A stretch of DNA of 5,639 bases from an uncultured Ruminococcus sp. (lineage in GTDB: Bacteria > Bacillota > Clostridia > Oscillospirales > Ruminococcaceae). Shown in pieces: positions 1-5,639 of this stretch; the stretch's first letter is position 1; every line of letters begins with the position of its first letter. The position numbers were made by a program, and so were the translations under genes. The notes beneath the pieces are model-generated. The model saw nothing but the letters and a program-made list of their open reading frames with translations. It did no database searches and had not been told where the DNA came from. The stretch spans positions 1-5,639 of the forward strand of contig CAMWWG010000077.1 of NCBI GenBank assembly GCA_947177935.1, written 5' to 3'.

Positions 1-1217
1 ATGAGAAACTGCCCCTGGTGGATGAAGTCATTGACTTGGACAAGGAGTTCCGGAATGCTAAGCTTCGGGGAGATCAGCTTCGAGCAGAAAGAAAAGCCAA
101 AAGCAAACAAATTGGCGGTCTGATGGCAAAAGGCGACAAAGAGGGCGCTGAGGCACTCAAAGCGGAAGTCACTGCGATGGGTGATACATTAACAGCATTG
201 GAACAGCGGGAATCCGATGTACAAAAGAAAATTCTGGAAATCATGCGTGTGATTCCGAATATCATTGATGTATCTGTGCCGATTGGCAAAGATGATTCTG
301 AAAATGTCGAAATAGAACGTTTCGGTGAACCGGTTGTACCAGATTATGAAATTCCGTATCATGTTGACATTATGGAAAAGCTCAAAGGGATTGATCTTGA
401 TTCTGCCAGAAAGACTTCCGGCAACGGATTTTATTATCTCTGCGGCAATGTTGCAAGACTGCATTCTGCCATTTTGTCCTATGCAAGAGATTTCATGATT
501 GACAGAGGATTTACCTATTATATTCCGCCTTTTATGATCCGAAGCGAAGTCGTCACAGGTGTGATGAGCTTTTCTGAAATGGAAGATATGATGTACAAGA
601 TTGAGGGCGAAGACCTGTATCTGATCGGCACAAGTGAACATTCCATGATCGGGAAATTCATTGATACCATCCTGCCGGAAGAAGAACTCCCCAAAACACT
701 GACAAGTTATTCTCCCTGTTTTCGGAAGGAAGTCGGTGCGCATGGGATTGAAGAACGTGGTGTTTACAGAATTCACCAGTTTGAAAAACAGGAAATGATT
801 GTTGTCTGCAAACCAGAAGAAAGTATGCACTGGTTTGATGTGCTCTGGAAAAATTCTGTGGATTTCTTCCGGACACTGGATATTCCGGTTAGAACATTGG
901 AATGCTGTTCCGGTGATTTGGCAGATCTGAAAGTTAAGAGTCTGGACGTAGAGGCATGGTCTCCACGGCAAAAGAAATATTTTGAAGTTGGTAGCTGTTC
1001 CAATTTAGGTGACGCACAGGCAAGACGTTTGGGCATCCGTGTCAAGAAAGAGGACGGCACGAAGTATCTGGCACATACGCTGAATAATACAGTTGTCGCA
1101 CCGCCGAGAATGTTAATCGCATTCTTGGAAAATAATCTGAATGAAGATGGCAGCATTCGGATTCCGGAGGCACTCCGTCCGTACATGGGTGGTATGGAAG
1201 TCATTCCTGTTGCGTAA
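1..1217 (+). CDS. serS: Seryl-tRNA synthetase, 5'-truncated by window edge
   Basis: Class II aminoacyl-tRNA synthetase that activates serine with ATP and charges tRNA-Ser (and tRNA-Sec where present) in the cytosol. The reading frame is open from the first base; the first full codon is at base 3, and about 30 N-terminal residues are probably missing. Counting from that codon, residues 1 to about 85 are the charged, helical N-terminal tRNA-binding arm. The catalytic core follows, with the serine-binding T-S-E at 210-212, motif 2 (FRKEVGAHG 240-248, RIHQFEKQE 256-264) and motif 3 (LNNTVVAPPR 360-369). The C-terminus IPEALRPYMGGMEVI is typical of the family. The GAHG in motif 2 and the NNTVVAPPR in motif 3 look more like archaeal/eukaryal SerRS than the usual bacterial GSAGRDTRG and NGSGLAVGR. 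The ATG at base 1 is out of frame. The stop is TAA, and the next gene starts 2 nt later. The family is certain; the subtype is inference. Confidence 0.96.
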   Translation, partial: EKLPLVDEVIDLDKEFRNAKLRGDQLRAERKAKSKQIGGLMAKGDKEGAEALKAEVTAMGDTLTALEQRESDVQKKILEIMRVIPNIIDVSVPIGKDDSENVEIERFGEPVVPDYEIPYHVDIMEKLKGIDLDSARKTSGNGFYYLCGNVARLHSAILSYARDFMIDRGFTYYIPPFMIRSEVVTGVMSFSEMEDMMYKIEGEDLYLIGTSEHSMIGKFIDTILPEEELPKTLTSYSPCFRKEVGAHGIEERGVYRIHQFEKQEMIVVCKPEESMHWFDVLWKNSVDFFRTLDIPVRTLECCSGDLADLKVKSLDVEAWSPRQKKYFEVGSCSNLGDAQARRLGIRVKKEDGTKYLAHTLNNTVVAPPRMLIAFLENNLNEDGSIRIPEALRPYMGGMEVIPVA

Positions 1218-1219
1218 TC

Positions 1220-1675
1220 ATGGATTCAGAAGATTTACAGGCATATTCTATCCTGGAATTAGAACAGATCTGCCGGGAGCAGAAAGCATTATATACACCG
1301 GAAGAACTGGAGCAGATTTTCCGGATCATTCAGGAAAAACGCAGTGTTCACAAAGCAGACAACCGAACAGATATGGTTTATTGTATTGTGATACTGATTC
1401 TGACAATGGCAGGATTTTTTCTGCCAGTGATCCGGATTATTTCACTGTTGTTTCATCTTTGGCTCATTTTTTGCAAGTTCCCTCTTATTTTTGGAAATTC
1501 TATTTCCAGGGAAACGGTTTGTGCGATGATGAGTTTTCAGTTTCCTGTTATTGGGCTGGCGATAGGGATTTATTTTAAGATCAAGCAGAGTCATTTCTTA
1601 AAATATTGTTTCAGCGCAATGATCTGTTCTCTGATGCTGGGGATGCTGTTGCTGACAGGAGGTTTTCAATTCTAG
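1220..1675 (+). CDS. Hypothetical 4-TM membrane protein coupled to serS
   Basis: I do not recognise a named family. The 151-aa product has a charged, Glu-rich N-terminus (about residues 1-50, including LYTPEELEQI, predicted helical and cytosolic). Hydrophobic stretches follow at about 52-72, 74-92, 103-119 and 127-146, so three or four membrane spans are likely. The ATG lies 2 nt after the serS stop and has no Shine-Dalgarno at normal distance (a GGAAG at 1196-1200 is 19 nt away), so translation is probably coupled to serS. Codon use resembles the neighbouring genes, which supports a real gene. The larger overlapping frame beginning at 1141 runs inside serS and lacks these signs. The gene ends 9 nt before the first parS site. 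No function can be assigned. Confidence 0.75.
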   Translation: MDSEDLQAYSILELEQICREQKALYTPEELEQIFRIIQEKRSVHKADNRTDMVYCIVILILTMAGFFLPVIRIISLLFHLWLIFCKFPLIFGNSISRETVCAMMSFQFPVIGLAIGIYFKIKQSHFLKYCFSAMICSLMLGMLLLTGGFQF

Positions 1676-1684
1676 GATATCTGA

Positions 1685-1700
1685 TGTTCCACGTGGAACA
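1685..1700. other. parS: parS centromere site 1 (ParB/Spo0J binding)
   Basis: A perfect 16-bp palindrome, TGTTCCACGTGGAACA, that extends to 18 bp (1684-1701). It matches the conserved ParB-family consensus TGTTNCACGTGNAACA at every fixed position. It sits in the 36-bp gap between two convergent genes, where it disturbs no coding sequence. Identity is by motif only; the parB gene is not in the window. Confidence 0.9.
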
Positions 1701-1711
1701 TGATTATCATC

Positions 1712-2311
1712 TTATAATCTGCAAAATGCCAGAATCAGCAACATTACGCCTCCAAGCCATGACAAGTTGATCTGTTTCCGGCAGGATGTACCGACCCGAC
1801 AGCCTAGGACTGTCAAGACAAATCCGAATACAAAGCTCAATCCCAGACATACCGGAATCCGAGATACTGTAATTCCTGCGCCTAATCCGCTCGCCAGGGA
1901 ATCCATTGAGAGAGCCGTCGCATAGGCGGTGGCTTCTTTCATGCTGATTGTTTTAGAACCATCTGCATCCGCTAGTGTTTCATCAAAACAAATATCAATC
2001 ACAAGTCCCAGTGCTTTCCAGTTCCAGTGCGGTCTGTGCTTTTGGAACAGTACTGTCAGGATTTTTTTCATCAGTTGTGTGCTTCCCAGTAAGAACAGAA
2101 TGGCAAATCCGGCATACCGGAACACGGATTCCGGGAAAATCCCATGCAGGAGCTGTGCACAGAACAGGGAAATGCTCAGAAAGATCGTCCCGATGGCGCT
2201 GATCAGTATTGCACAGCGTTTCGGAATCGTGATGCCGCTCATACTACAGCTAACCGCTCCCCAGAATGTATCCATACAGACCGCCACCGCAAGCAGACAC
2301 GCTTGAAGCAT
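1712..2311 (-). CDS. ytaF: YtaF/MntP-family sporulation-type membrane protein
   Basis: A 199-aa integral membrane protein with two internally related halves, like the MntP (DUF204) manganese exporters and the sporulation protein YtaF. About six spans are visible (roughly 2-24, 34-56, 62-83, 127-148, 152-173, 183-198). Each half carries the family's MD signature in a membrane helix: CMDTF with Asp14 and SMDSL with Asp137. These acidic residues are important for transport in MntP. The central loop has an EF-hand-like stretch, D-x-D-x-S-x-T-I-S-x-x-E (115-126), followed by KEA as in YtaF proteins. The ATG at 2311 is chosen because GGAGGTG lies 9 nt upstream; a longer frame from TTG at 2329 would contain that Shine-Dalgarno. 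The gene is divergent from birA and convergent with the 151-aa gene. Substrate and role in sporulation are unproven; manganese or another cation export is possible by family. Confidence 0.85.
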   Translation of the reverse strand: MLQACLLAVAVCMDTFWGAVSCSMSGITIPKRCAILISAIGTIFLSISLFCAQLLHGIFPESVFRYAGFAILFLLGSTQLMKKILTVLFQKHRPHWNWKALGLVIDICFDETLADADGSKTISMKEATAYATALSMDSLASGLGAGITVSRIPVCLGLSFVFGFVLTVLGCRVGTSCRKQINLSWLGGVMLLILAFCRL

Positions 2312-2320
2312 TGTCCATGT

Positions 2321-2327
2321 CACCTCC
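2321..2327 (-). promoter_or_regulatory. Ribosome binding site deciding the ytaF start
   Basis: On the minus strand GGAGGTG is followed by a 9-nt spacer and the ATG at 2311. This near-perfect Shine-Dalgarno makes 2311 the likely start and rules against the TTG at 2329, which overlaps it. Confidence 0.8.
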
Positions 2328-2414
2328 AAAAGTTACTCCTGTATTTTATGCCGGAGGATGCTTTGTGTGCATGGATTTTAAAATATGATTTAAATTAAAA
2401 AAGGGGAAATTTTT

Positions 2415-3368
2415 ATGAATCTTAGGGAAATCGTTCTTTCAGCACTATTATGTGCGGAGTATTCTGTTTCGGGCGCAGAACTTGCCGCAGACTGTGGGGT
2501 CAGCCGGAGTGCTGTATGGAAAGTTATGGAACAGCTCCGTGCTGAGGGATGCGAGATAGAATCTGTTCCGCACAGGGGCTATCGGCTTGTTTCTCATCCC
2601 GATCTGTTCTGTGAATCTTATCTGAAACAGGCAGTGCGTGACTGCCGGACAGACTGGCAGTTCCGGCATTTCAAGGAGTTAGATTCTACCAATAATCTTG
2701 CCAAAGCGCTTGCTGCCCGGAATGCGCCGTCCGGAACGGTTGTCATTGCCGACCGGCAGACGGCAGGCAAGGGCAGGACTGGGAAAAGTTTTTATTCACC
2801 GGCAGGAAATTTATACTTTAGTGTGATTGAGAAATTGATGCTTCCGATTTCGGACATGATGAGCGTAACCGCCTGCACGGCGGCAGCCGTTTTCCTTGCA
2901 CTGGAACAATTCGGTATTACAACGCAGATTAAATGGGTAAATGATTTATTTCTGAATCAGAAAAAAATCTGTGGTATTCTTTCGGAGGGCAGTTTCAATG
3001 CAGAACTGCTCAGCATGGATTATTTAGTCATCGGGATCGGGATTAATCTGCGTCACGATGCGGATTGTCCGGAGGAATTGCAGTCAATTATCACAGATCT
3101 GGAAACGGAAACCGGAAAACGGATTAATAAATATGATCTGCTGATAGAAATTCTGAAACAACTGGAGATTTTGCTTGACGAGATTCCGACGCACAGTTAT
3201 CTGGATATTTATACAAAAAATTCCTGTACGTTGAGACATACCGTTCGGACAGATGACGGAACACAAGGGATAGCAATCGGATTTACAGAAGATGCGGGAC
3301 TGATCATAGAACTTGCAGACGGAACGGAACGGATTCTGCGGACAGGCAGTGCCACAGTGATTGATTGA
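2415..3368 (+). CDS. birA: Biotin--protein ligase / biotin operon repressor BirA
   Basis: A 317-aa bifunctional enzyme. It makes biotinyl-5'-AMP and transfers biotin to a lysine on carrier proteins such as acetyl-CoA carboxylase BCCP; the holo form can repress biotin genes. Residues 1-60 form a winged HTH (SGAELAADCGVSRSAVWKVM at 19-38, then the wing PHRGYRLVS). The catalytic core has the ligase signature GKGRTG (118-123) with SPAGNLYFS, then KWVNDL (173-178), KKICGILSE (183-191) and GIGIN (207-211). About 270-317 forms the small SH3-like C-terminal domain. Length and domain order match class II BirA. AAGGGGA at 2401-2407 lies 7 nt before the ATG. I saw no clear BirA operator dyad (GTTAAC-type) upstream, so autoregulation is not supported. 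The gene is noticeably GC-richer than the one after it. Confidence 0.96.
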   Translation: MNLREIVLSALLCAEYSVSGAELAADCGVSRSAVWKVMEQLRAEGCEIESVPHRGYRLVSHPDLFCESYLKQAVRDCRTDWQFRHFKELDSTNNLAKALAARNAPSGTVVIADRQTAGKGRTGKSFYSPAGNLYFSVIEKLMLPISDMMSVTACTAAAVFLALEQFGITTQIKWVNDLFLNQKKICGILSEGSFNAELLSMDYLVIGIGINLRHDADCPEELQSIITDLETETGKRINKYDLLIEILKQLEILLDEIPTHSYLDIYTKNSCTLRHTVRTDDGTQGIAIGFTEDAGLIIELADGTERILRTGSATVID

Positions 3369-3382
3369 TATTTTTAGTATTA

Positions 3383-3398
3383 TGTTCCACGTGGAACA
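3383..3398. other. parS: parS centromere site 2 (ParB/Spo0J binding)
   Basis: The same 16-bp palindrome as sites 1 and 3, TGTTCCACGTGGAACA (18 bp perfect, 3382-3399). It lies 14 nt after the birA stop and 8 nt before the Shine-Dalgarno of the next gene. If translated in the downstream gene's frame it reads MFHVEH, so automatic gene calling may extend the downstream protein into it. In RNA it could fold into a 7-bp hairpin just ahead of the ribosome binding site. Confidence 0.9.
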
Positions 3399-3406
3399 TG
3401 AAAAAA

Positions 3407-3412
3407 AAGGAG
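3407..3412 (+). promoter_or_regulatory. Ribosome binding site deciding the start at 3421
   Basis: AAGGAG followed by an 8-nt spacer and ATG at 3421. Earlier in-frame starts exist, including an ATG at 3382 inside parS and codons back to 3361, but none has a Shine-Dalgarno, so 3421 is preferred. Confidence 0.85.
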
Positions 3413-3420
3413 TTTTTTCT

Positions 3421-4236
3421 ATGTCCTATGAAAATAAATTAAAAAATTCCGAACGTGCCATTGAATTTTACAATGCTTGTTATTATTTTTTGAAAAAAAG
3501 AGTGATAGCACTTGGTGCATCTGAAGAAGAATTTAAAGAAGGCATCCGAAAGCCAGACTTCCCCTGTTATTCTATGGAGGATGTCATGAGAGCGTATGCC
3601 TGTATCGCACAGGATAAAACAGTTTCTTGCAATGTGATTCAGTTTGCAAAAAATGAAAAACAAATTCAGAAATGTCTGTTTGACTGGAAAATTGATCGCA
3701 TATTATCTGCTTATTCGTCATCAGATGAACTTACAGAAAGATTTGTGGAAGAATTTAAGCTTGGTAAAAAACATACAACGTGGGAAAAATATGCGGCTTC
3801 TATCTATGGATTTTGTAAGTTTGTCAAAGAATTAAAGCTTTTGAAATTTGATGATTTTTCTTGTTATATTCAGGAAAATTCTAAAACACTGAAAAAACGT
3901 CTGGAATTGATTTCGAGGTTTGATAAGATACCAGATGTAGGAATGGCTGTTGCTGCTAATTTTCTAAAAGAGCTGGGATTACCAAAGAGCAACAGTTATT
4001 CTCTGTATTCCAAACCAGACACACACATGTTAGATATTATGCATGGTTGTGGTTTTATCAGGTGTCGGAATGAAGAAGATTGTTTTGTGGCAGTAGACGA
4101 GTTGAGCCGTTTATGTGATGTTTCTCCCTATAAAATTGATAAAGTTTTCTATTGTGCAAAGTCAGGAAATTACTATTTATTCAGATCGATCAGAAAATTT
4201 GAAGATCAATTTGCAAAGTATTTTGTAAAGAAATAA
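3421..4236 (+). CDS. HhH-GPD-like protein (DNA-glycosylase fold), function unknown
   Basis: A 271-aa soluble, Lys- and Cys-rich protein. Residues 166-187 (RFDKIPDVGMAVAANFLKEL...) look like the helix-hairpin-helix of base-excision DNA glycosylases. About 13 residues later, KPDTHMLDIM carries an Asp (residue 200) placed like the catalytic Asp of the GPD motif (compare VDTHI in endonuclease III). The lysine used by bifunctional glycosylase/lyases, in LPGVGRKTA, is Ala here, so if active it would be monofunctional or altered. No 4-Cys iron-sulfur loop is visible despite about 12 cysteines. The N-terminal 160 residues are helical and unassigned. The gene is much more AT-rich than birA and serS, which suggests transfer. 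It lies between two parS sites and is followed by a terminator. It may be cotranscribed with birA. The fold call rests on short motifs only; the substrate is unknown. Confidence 0.7.
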   Translation: MSYENKLKNSERAIEFYNACYYFLKKRVIALGASEEEFKEGIRKPDFPCYSMEDVMRAYACIAQDKTVSCNVIQFAKNEKQIQKCLFDWKIDRILSAYSSSDELTERFVEEFKLGKKHTTWEKYAASIYGFCKFVKELKLLKFDDFSCYIQENSKTLKKRLELISRFDKIPDVGMAVAANFLKELGLPKSNSYSLYSKPDTHMLDIMHGCGFIRCRNEEDCFVAVDELSRLCDVSPYKIDKVFYCAKSGNYYLFRSIRKFEDQFAKYFVKK

Positions 4237-4271
4237 ATTCGATTAAATTAATTTTAAGTTTGAATTTTGAA

Positions 4272-4287
4272 TGTTCCACGTGGAACA
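4272..4287. other. parS: parS centromere site 3 (ParB/Spo0J binding)
   Basis: The third copy of TGTTCCACGTGGAACA. Here the perfect symmetry extends to 24 bp (4268-4291), the longest of the three. It is 35 nt after the stop of the HhH-GPD-like gene, in AT-rich spacer before the terminator. The flanking sequence differs from that of sites 1 and 2, so only the palindrome itself is shared. Confidence 0.9.
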
Positions 4288-4314
4288 TTCAGGATTAAAA
4301 TATAATATGATTTT

Positions 4315-4344
4315 AGTGCCCTGCGATTAGGGCATTATTTTTTT
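4315..4344 (+). terminator. Rho-independent terminator after the HhH-GPD-like gene
   Basis: The stem TGCCCT (4317-4322) pairs with AGGGCA (4329-4334) around a 6-nt loop, GCGATT. A G-U and an A-U pair can add to the base. A T-rich run, TTATTTTTTT (4335-4344), follows. It would end transcripts coming from birA and the HhH-GPD-like gene. The minus-strand side lacks a comparable T run, so it is a weak terminator for the convergent spoIID-like gene. Confidence 0.8.
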
Positions 4345-4408
4345 AGTTATTATATTTTTGAACAGATATTTTGCTATCATAAGATTATAGTCCGGTGGGT
4401 CAGAAAAA

Positions 4409-5479
4409 TCAGATGTTTTTCAAGACAGTGTCTGGATAGTAATGCGCTAAAATTTCCTGATAATTCAAGCCTTGCAGTGCCATAGCATTTGCGCCATACT
4501 GACTCATGCCGACACTGTGTCCGTAGCCTTTTGTGCGGAATGTGAATGTTTTGGATTTTTTATCGTAATTGATCGTAAAACAGGCAGAACGAAGACTCAG
4601 AATGGAACGGAGTTCTTGTCCGGTAAAAATGCTTGTACCAACAGGAATTTGCAAAATTGTCCCAGCGTCCGAGCAGACCGGTTCGCCGAACCAATTTGCC
4701 GTGTCCGTTCCGAGCAGCAGTCCGGAATGTGCAGCAGAAAGCATTTCCTGAATCTGTTCGGCGGAATAGGAGCATTCCTGTTCATAACTGGGTGCATTGC
4801 AATCCGAACTGCTGTCAACGGATTGCAGATAAGTAATTGCACTGCCCCAGACGTTCTGGGCGGATTCCGTTTTTCCGGTAGAGATGGCATGAAAAGCCGC
4901 AATAATAGGTTCATCATCATAGCAGAGGATTTCCGTGAGAACAGCATCCACAGCATCGGAGATTTTCTGATAATAGAGCGTGAAATTTTCGCCGTAGAGT
5001 TCCTGGAGCTGCTGCTGTGTATGAAATGCCTGATACTGATCCGGGTCATTGGAGAAGTCAGCGCCTTGCAGATCGGATCGGTTTGCGGCAAGTAATACCT
5101 GCCGTTCTGCGTAAGTATGGGCAGCGACCGCCTGGGCTTTCAGGGCTTCCGGTTCAAAAGATGCTGGCATTTCCGCACCAACGGCGCCAATGAGATATTC
5201 TCGGACGGGGACTTCCAGAATTTCATTGTTTGTGATATCTAATACATGATAAACCTGTCCGGAGAAATCAGAGGAATTTTCAGAATTTTCGGATGTTTTC
5301 AATATTTCAGAAAATTCAGCGCTTTCCGTGTTTTCAGGATTTTCCGTGATTTCAGGATTCTCCGGATTTTGTAAATTCTGCTGTGCAGAAGTTTCCGGCG
5401 AAAACAGCATAGCAGGGATGATGGGCATCAAAGTCAGCAGCAGACAAAGGATGCTGTAGACACAGAATTTTTTTCTCAT
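4409..5479 (-). CDS. spoIID: SpoIID/LytB-family peptidoglycan lytic protein
   Basis: A 356-aa exported, membrane-anchored homologue of SpoIID, the lytic transglycosylase that trims denuded glycan during engulfment in spore formers. Residues 2-27 are a Lys/Arg start followed by a hydrophobic segment (signal or anchor). Residues 36-70 are a low-complexity Asn/Glu/Ser/Pro linker. The SpoIID domain follows: VPVREYLIGAVGAEMP (90-105), in which Glu103 matches the catalytic Glu of SpoIID, then FEPEALKAQAVAAHTYAERQ. HAISTGKTESAQNVWG (197-212) matches the usual HSTSGG-TE-VWG segment. GYGHSVGMSQYGANAMA (318-334) with YQEILAHYYP is the C-terminal family signature. AAGGAG (5488-5493) lies 8 nt before the ATG. 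I saw no sigma-E promoter. SpoIIQ or spoIIM partners are not in the window, so it could be SpoIID itself or a paralogue with a cell-wall role. Confidence 0.9.
   Translation of the reverse strand: MRKKFCVYSILCLLLTLMPIIPAMLFSPETSAQQNLQNPENPEITENPENTESAEFSEILKTSENSENSSDFSGQVYHVLDITNNEILEVPVREYLIGAVGAEMPASFEPEALKAQAVAAHTYAERQVLLAANRSDLQGADFSNDPDQYQAFHTQQQLQELYGENFTLYYQKISDAVDAVLTEILCYDDEPIIAAFHAISTGKTESAQNVWGSAITYLQSVDSSSDCNAPSYEQECSYSAEQIQEMLSAAHSGLLLGTDTANWFGEPVCSDAGTILQIPVGTSIFTGQELRSILSLRSACFTINYDKKSKTFTFRTKGYGHSVGMSQYGANAMALQGLNYQEILAHYYPDTVLKNI
5270..5374 (-). repeat. Low-complexity repeat tract inside the spoIID-like gene
   Basis: An imperfect short repeat, read on the plus strand as recurring TTTTCAG/TTTTCCG/ATTTCAG units about 9-15 bases apart. 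It encodes an N-P-E-N / S-E-N-S-E type linker (residues 36-70) between the membrane anchor and the catalytic domain. Its length may vary between strains by slippage. Confidence 0.7.
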
Positions 5480-5552
5480 ATCGCATACTCCTTAATGATT
5501 TTAATTCAAATTGATTTTAATTAATTTTATTGAAAACATAGTTTGAAATTAA

Positions 5553-5575
5553 CTGAAATAGCTACAGTATTTCAG
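5553..5575. repeat. 8-bp inverted repeat upstream of right-edge promoter
   Basis: CTGAAATA (5553-5560) and TATTTCAG (5568-5575) are perfect inverted arms around a 7-nt spacer, GCTACAG. The repeat lies 15 nt before the -35 box of the forward promoter and 74 nt upstream of the spoIID-like start. It could be an operator or a small hairpin; no regulator can be named. Confidence 0.45.
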
Positions 5576-5590
5576 GAATGCAGATTACAC

Positions 5591-5619
5591 TTGACTTGCC
5601 TGTGAAAAAATGTTATAAT
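5591..5619 (+). promoter_or_regulatory. Strong sigma-A promoter reading out of the window
   Basis: TTGACT (5591-5596), a 17-bp spacer, then TATAAT (5614-5619) preceded by TG at 5611-5612 (extended -10). Transcription should start near 5626 and run right, beyond the window. The driven gene is not visible. It is divergent from the spoIID-like gene. Confidence 0.85.
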
Positions 5620-5639
5620 AGGGATATCCTAATATAAAA

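Noticed and set aside
189..971. 260-aa minus-strand open frame opposite serS
   Set aside because: It is fully antisense to a certain serS reading frame, has no family-like motifs, and its composition is that of a reverse-frame shadow.
1141..1578. 145-aa frame overlapping the end of serS and the 151-aa gene
   Set aside because: It overlaps both in another frame; the 1220 frame has sensible membrane segments and tight spacing to serS.
2361..2389. Possible birA promoter (TATGAT at 2384-2389)
   Set aside because: There is no convincing -35 at 16-18 bp; the area is simply AT-rich, so it is not called.
3361..3420. N-terminal extension of the HhH-GPD-like protein
   Set aside because: It would translate through parS and overlap the birA stop, with no Shine-Dalgarno, while 3421 has AAGGAG at 8 nt.
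3383..4287. parS sites 2 and 3 as terminal repeats of a mobile element around the HhH-GPD-like gene
   Set aside because: A third copy exists elsewhere, only the 18-bp palindrome is shared, and there is no transposase or integrase; the parS explanation is simpler.
4301..4306. TATAAT as a -10 box after parS site 3
   Set aside because: The -35 position would fall inside parS with no match, and a terminator follows directly with no gene to drive.
4472..5095. 207-aa plus-strand open frame opposite the spoIID-like gene
   Set aside because: It lies antisense to conserved SpoIID motifs, has no ribosome binding site, and its protein resembles no known family.

Overview
The window looks like chromosomal DNA from a low-to-mid-GC member of the Clostridia, most like the Ruminococcus/Oscillospiraceae group. 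The grounds are AGGAG-type ribosome binding sites, the protein families (a SpoIID-like amidase-enhancer/lytic protein, a YtaF-type membrane protein, BirA with an N-terminal HTH), and the par-type centromere sites. The genus is an inference from protein style, not a database match.

Layout from left to right: (1) 1-1217 +, seryl-tRNA synthetase, missing about 30 N-terminal residues at the window edge. (2) 1220-1675 +, a 151-aa multi-pass membrane protein of unknown function that starts 2 nt after the serS stop. (3) parS site 1 in the 36-bp convergent gap. (4) 1712-2311 -, a YtaF/MntP-family membrane protein. (5) 2415-3368 +, BirA biotin ligase/repressor, divergent from ytaF. (6) parS site 2 in the 52-bp birA-downstream gap. 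(7) 3421-4236 +, an AT-rich gene for a HhH-GPD-like (DNA-glycosylase-fold) protein. (8) parS site 3, then a rho-independent terminator. (9) 4409-5479 -, a SpoIID-family protein with a low-complexity linker. (10) 5480-5639, a spacer ending in a strong forward sigma-A promoter for a gene outside the window, with an 8-bp inverted repeat just upstream of it.

The most notable signal belongs to no gene. The identical 16-bp palindrome TGTTCCACGTGGAACA occurs three times (1685-1700, 3383-3398, 4272-4287), each time in an intergenic gap. It fits the ParB/Spo0J parS consensus TGTTNCACGTGNAACA exactly. In many Clostridia serS lies close to parA-parB near oriC, so this is most simply an origin-proximal centromere cluster next to an unseen par locus. 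The HhH-GPD-like gene is much more AT-rich than its neighbours and is bracketed by two of the parS sites, which suggests late acquisition.

The genes do not form one pathway. serS and birA are housekeeping, ytaF and the SpoIID homologue belong to sporulation-associated families, and the shared theme is position in the segregation region. I see no clear new multi-gene system. The parS cluster and the variant HhH-GPD protein are the items most worth following.
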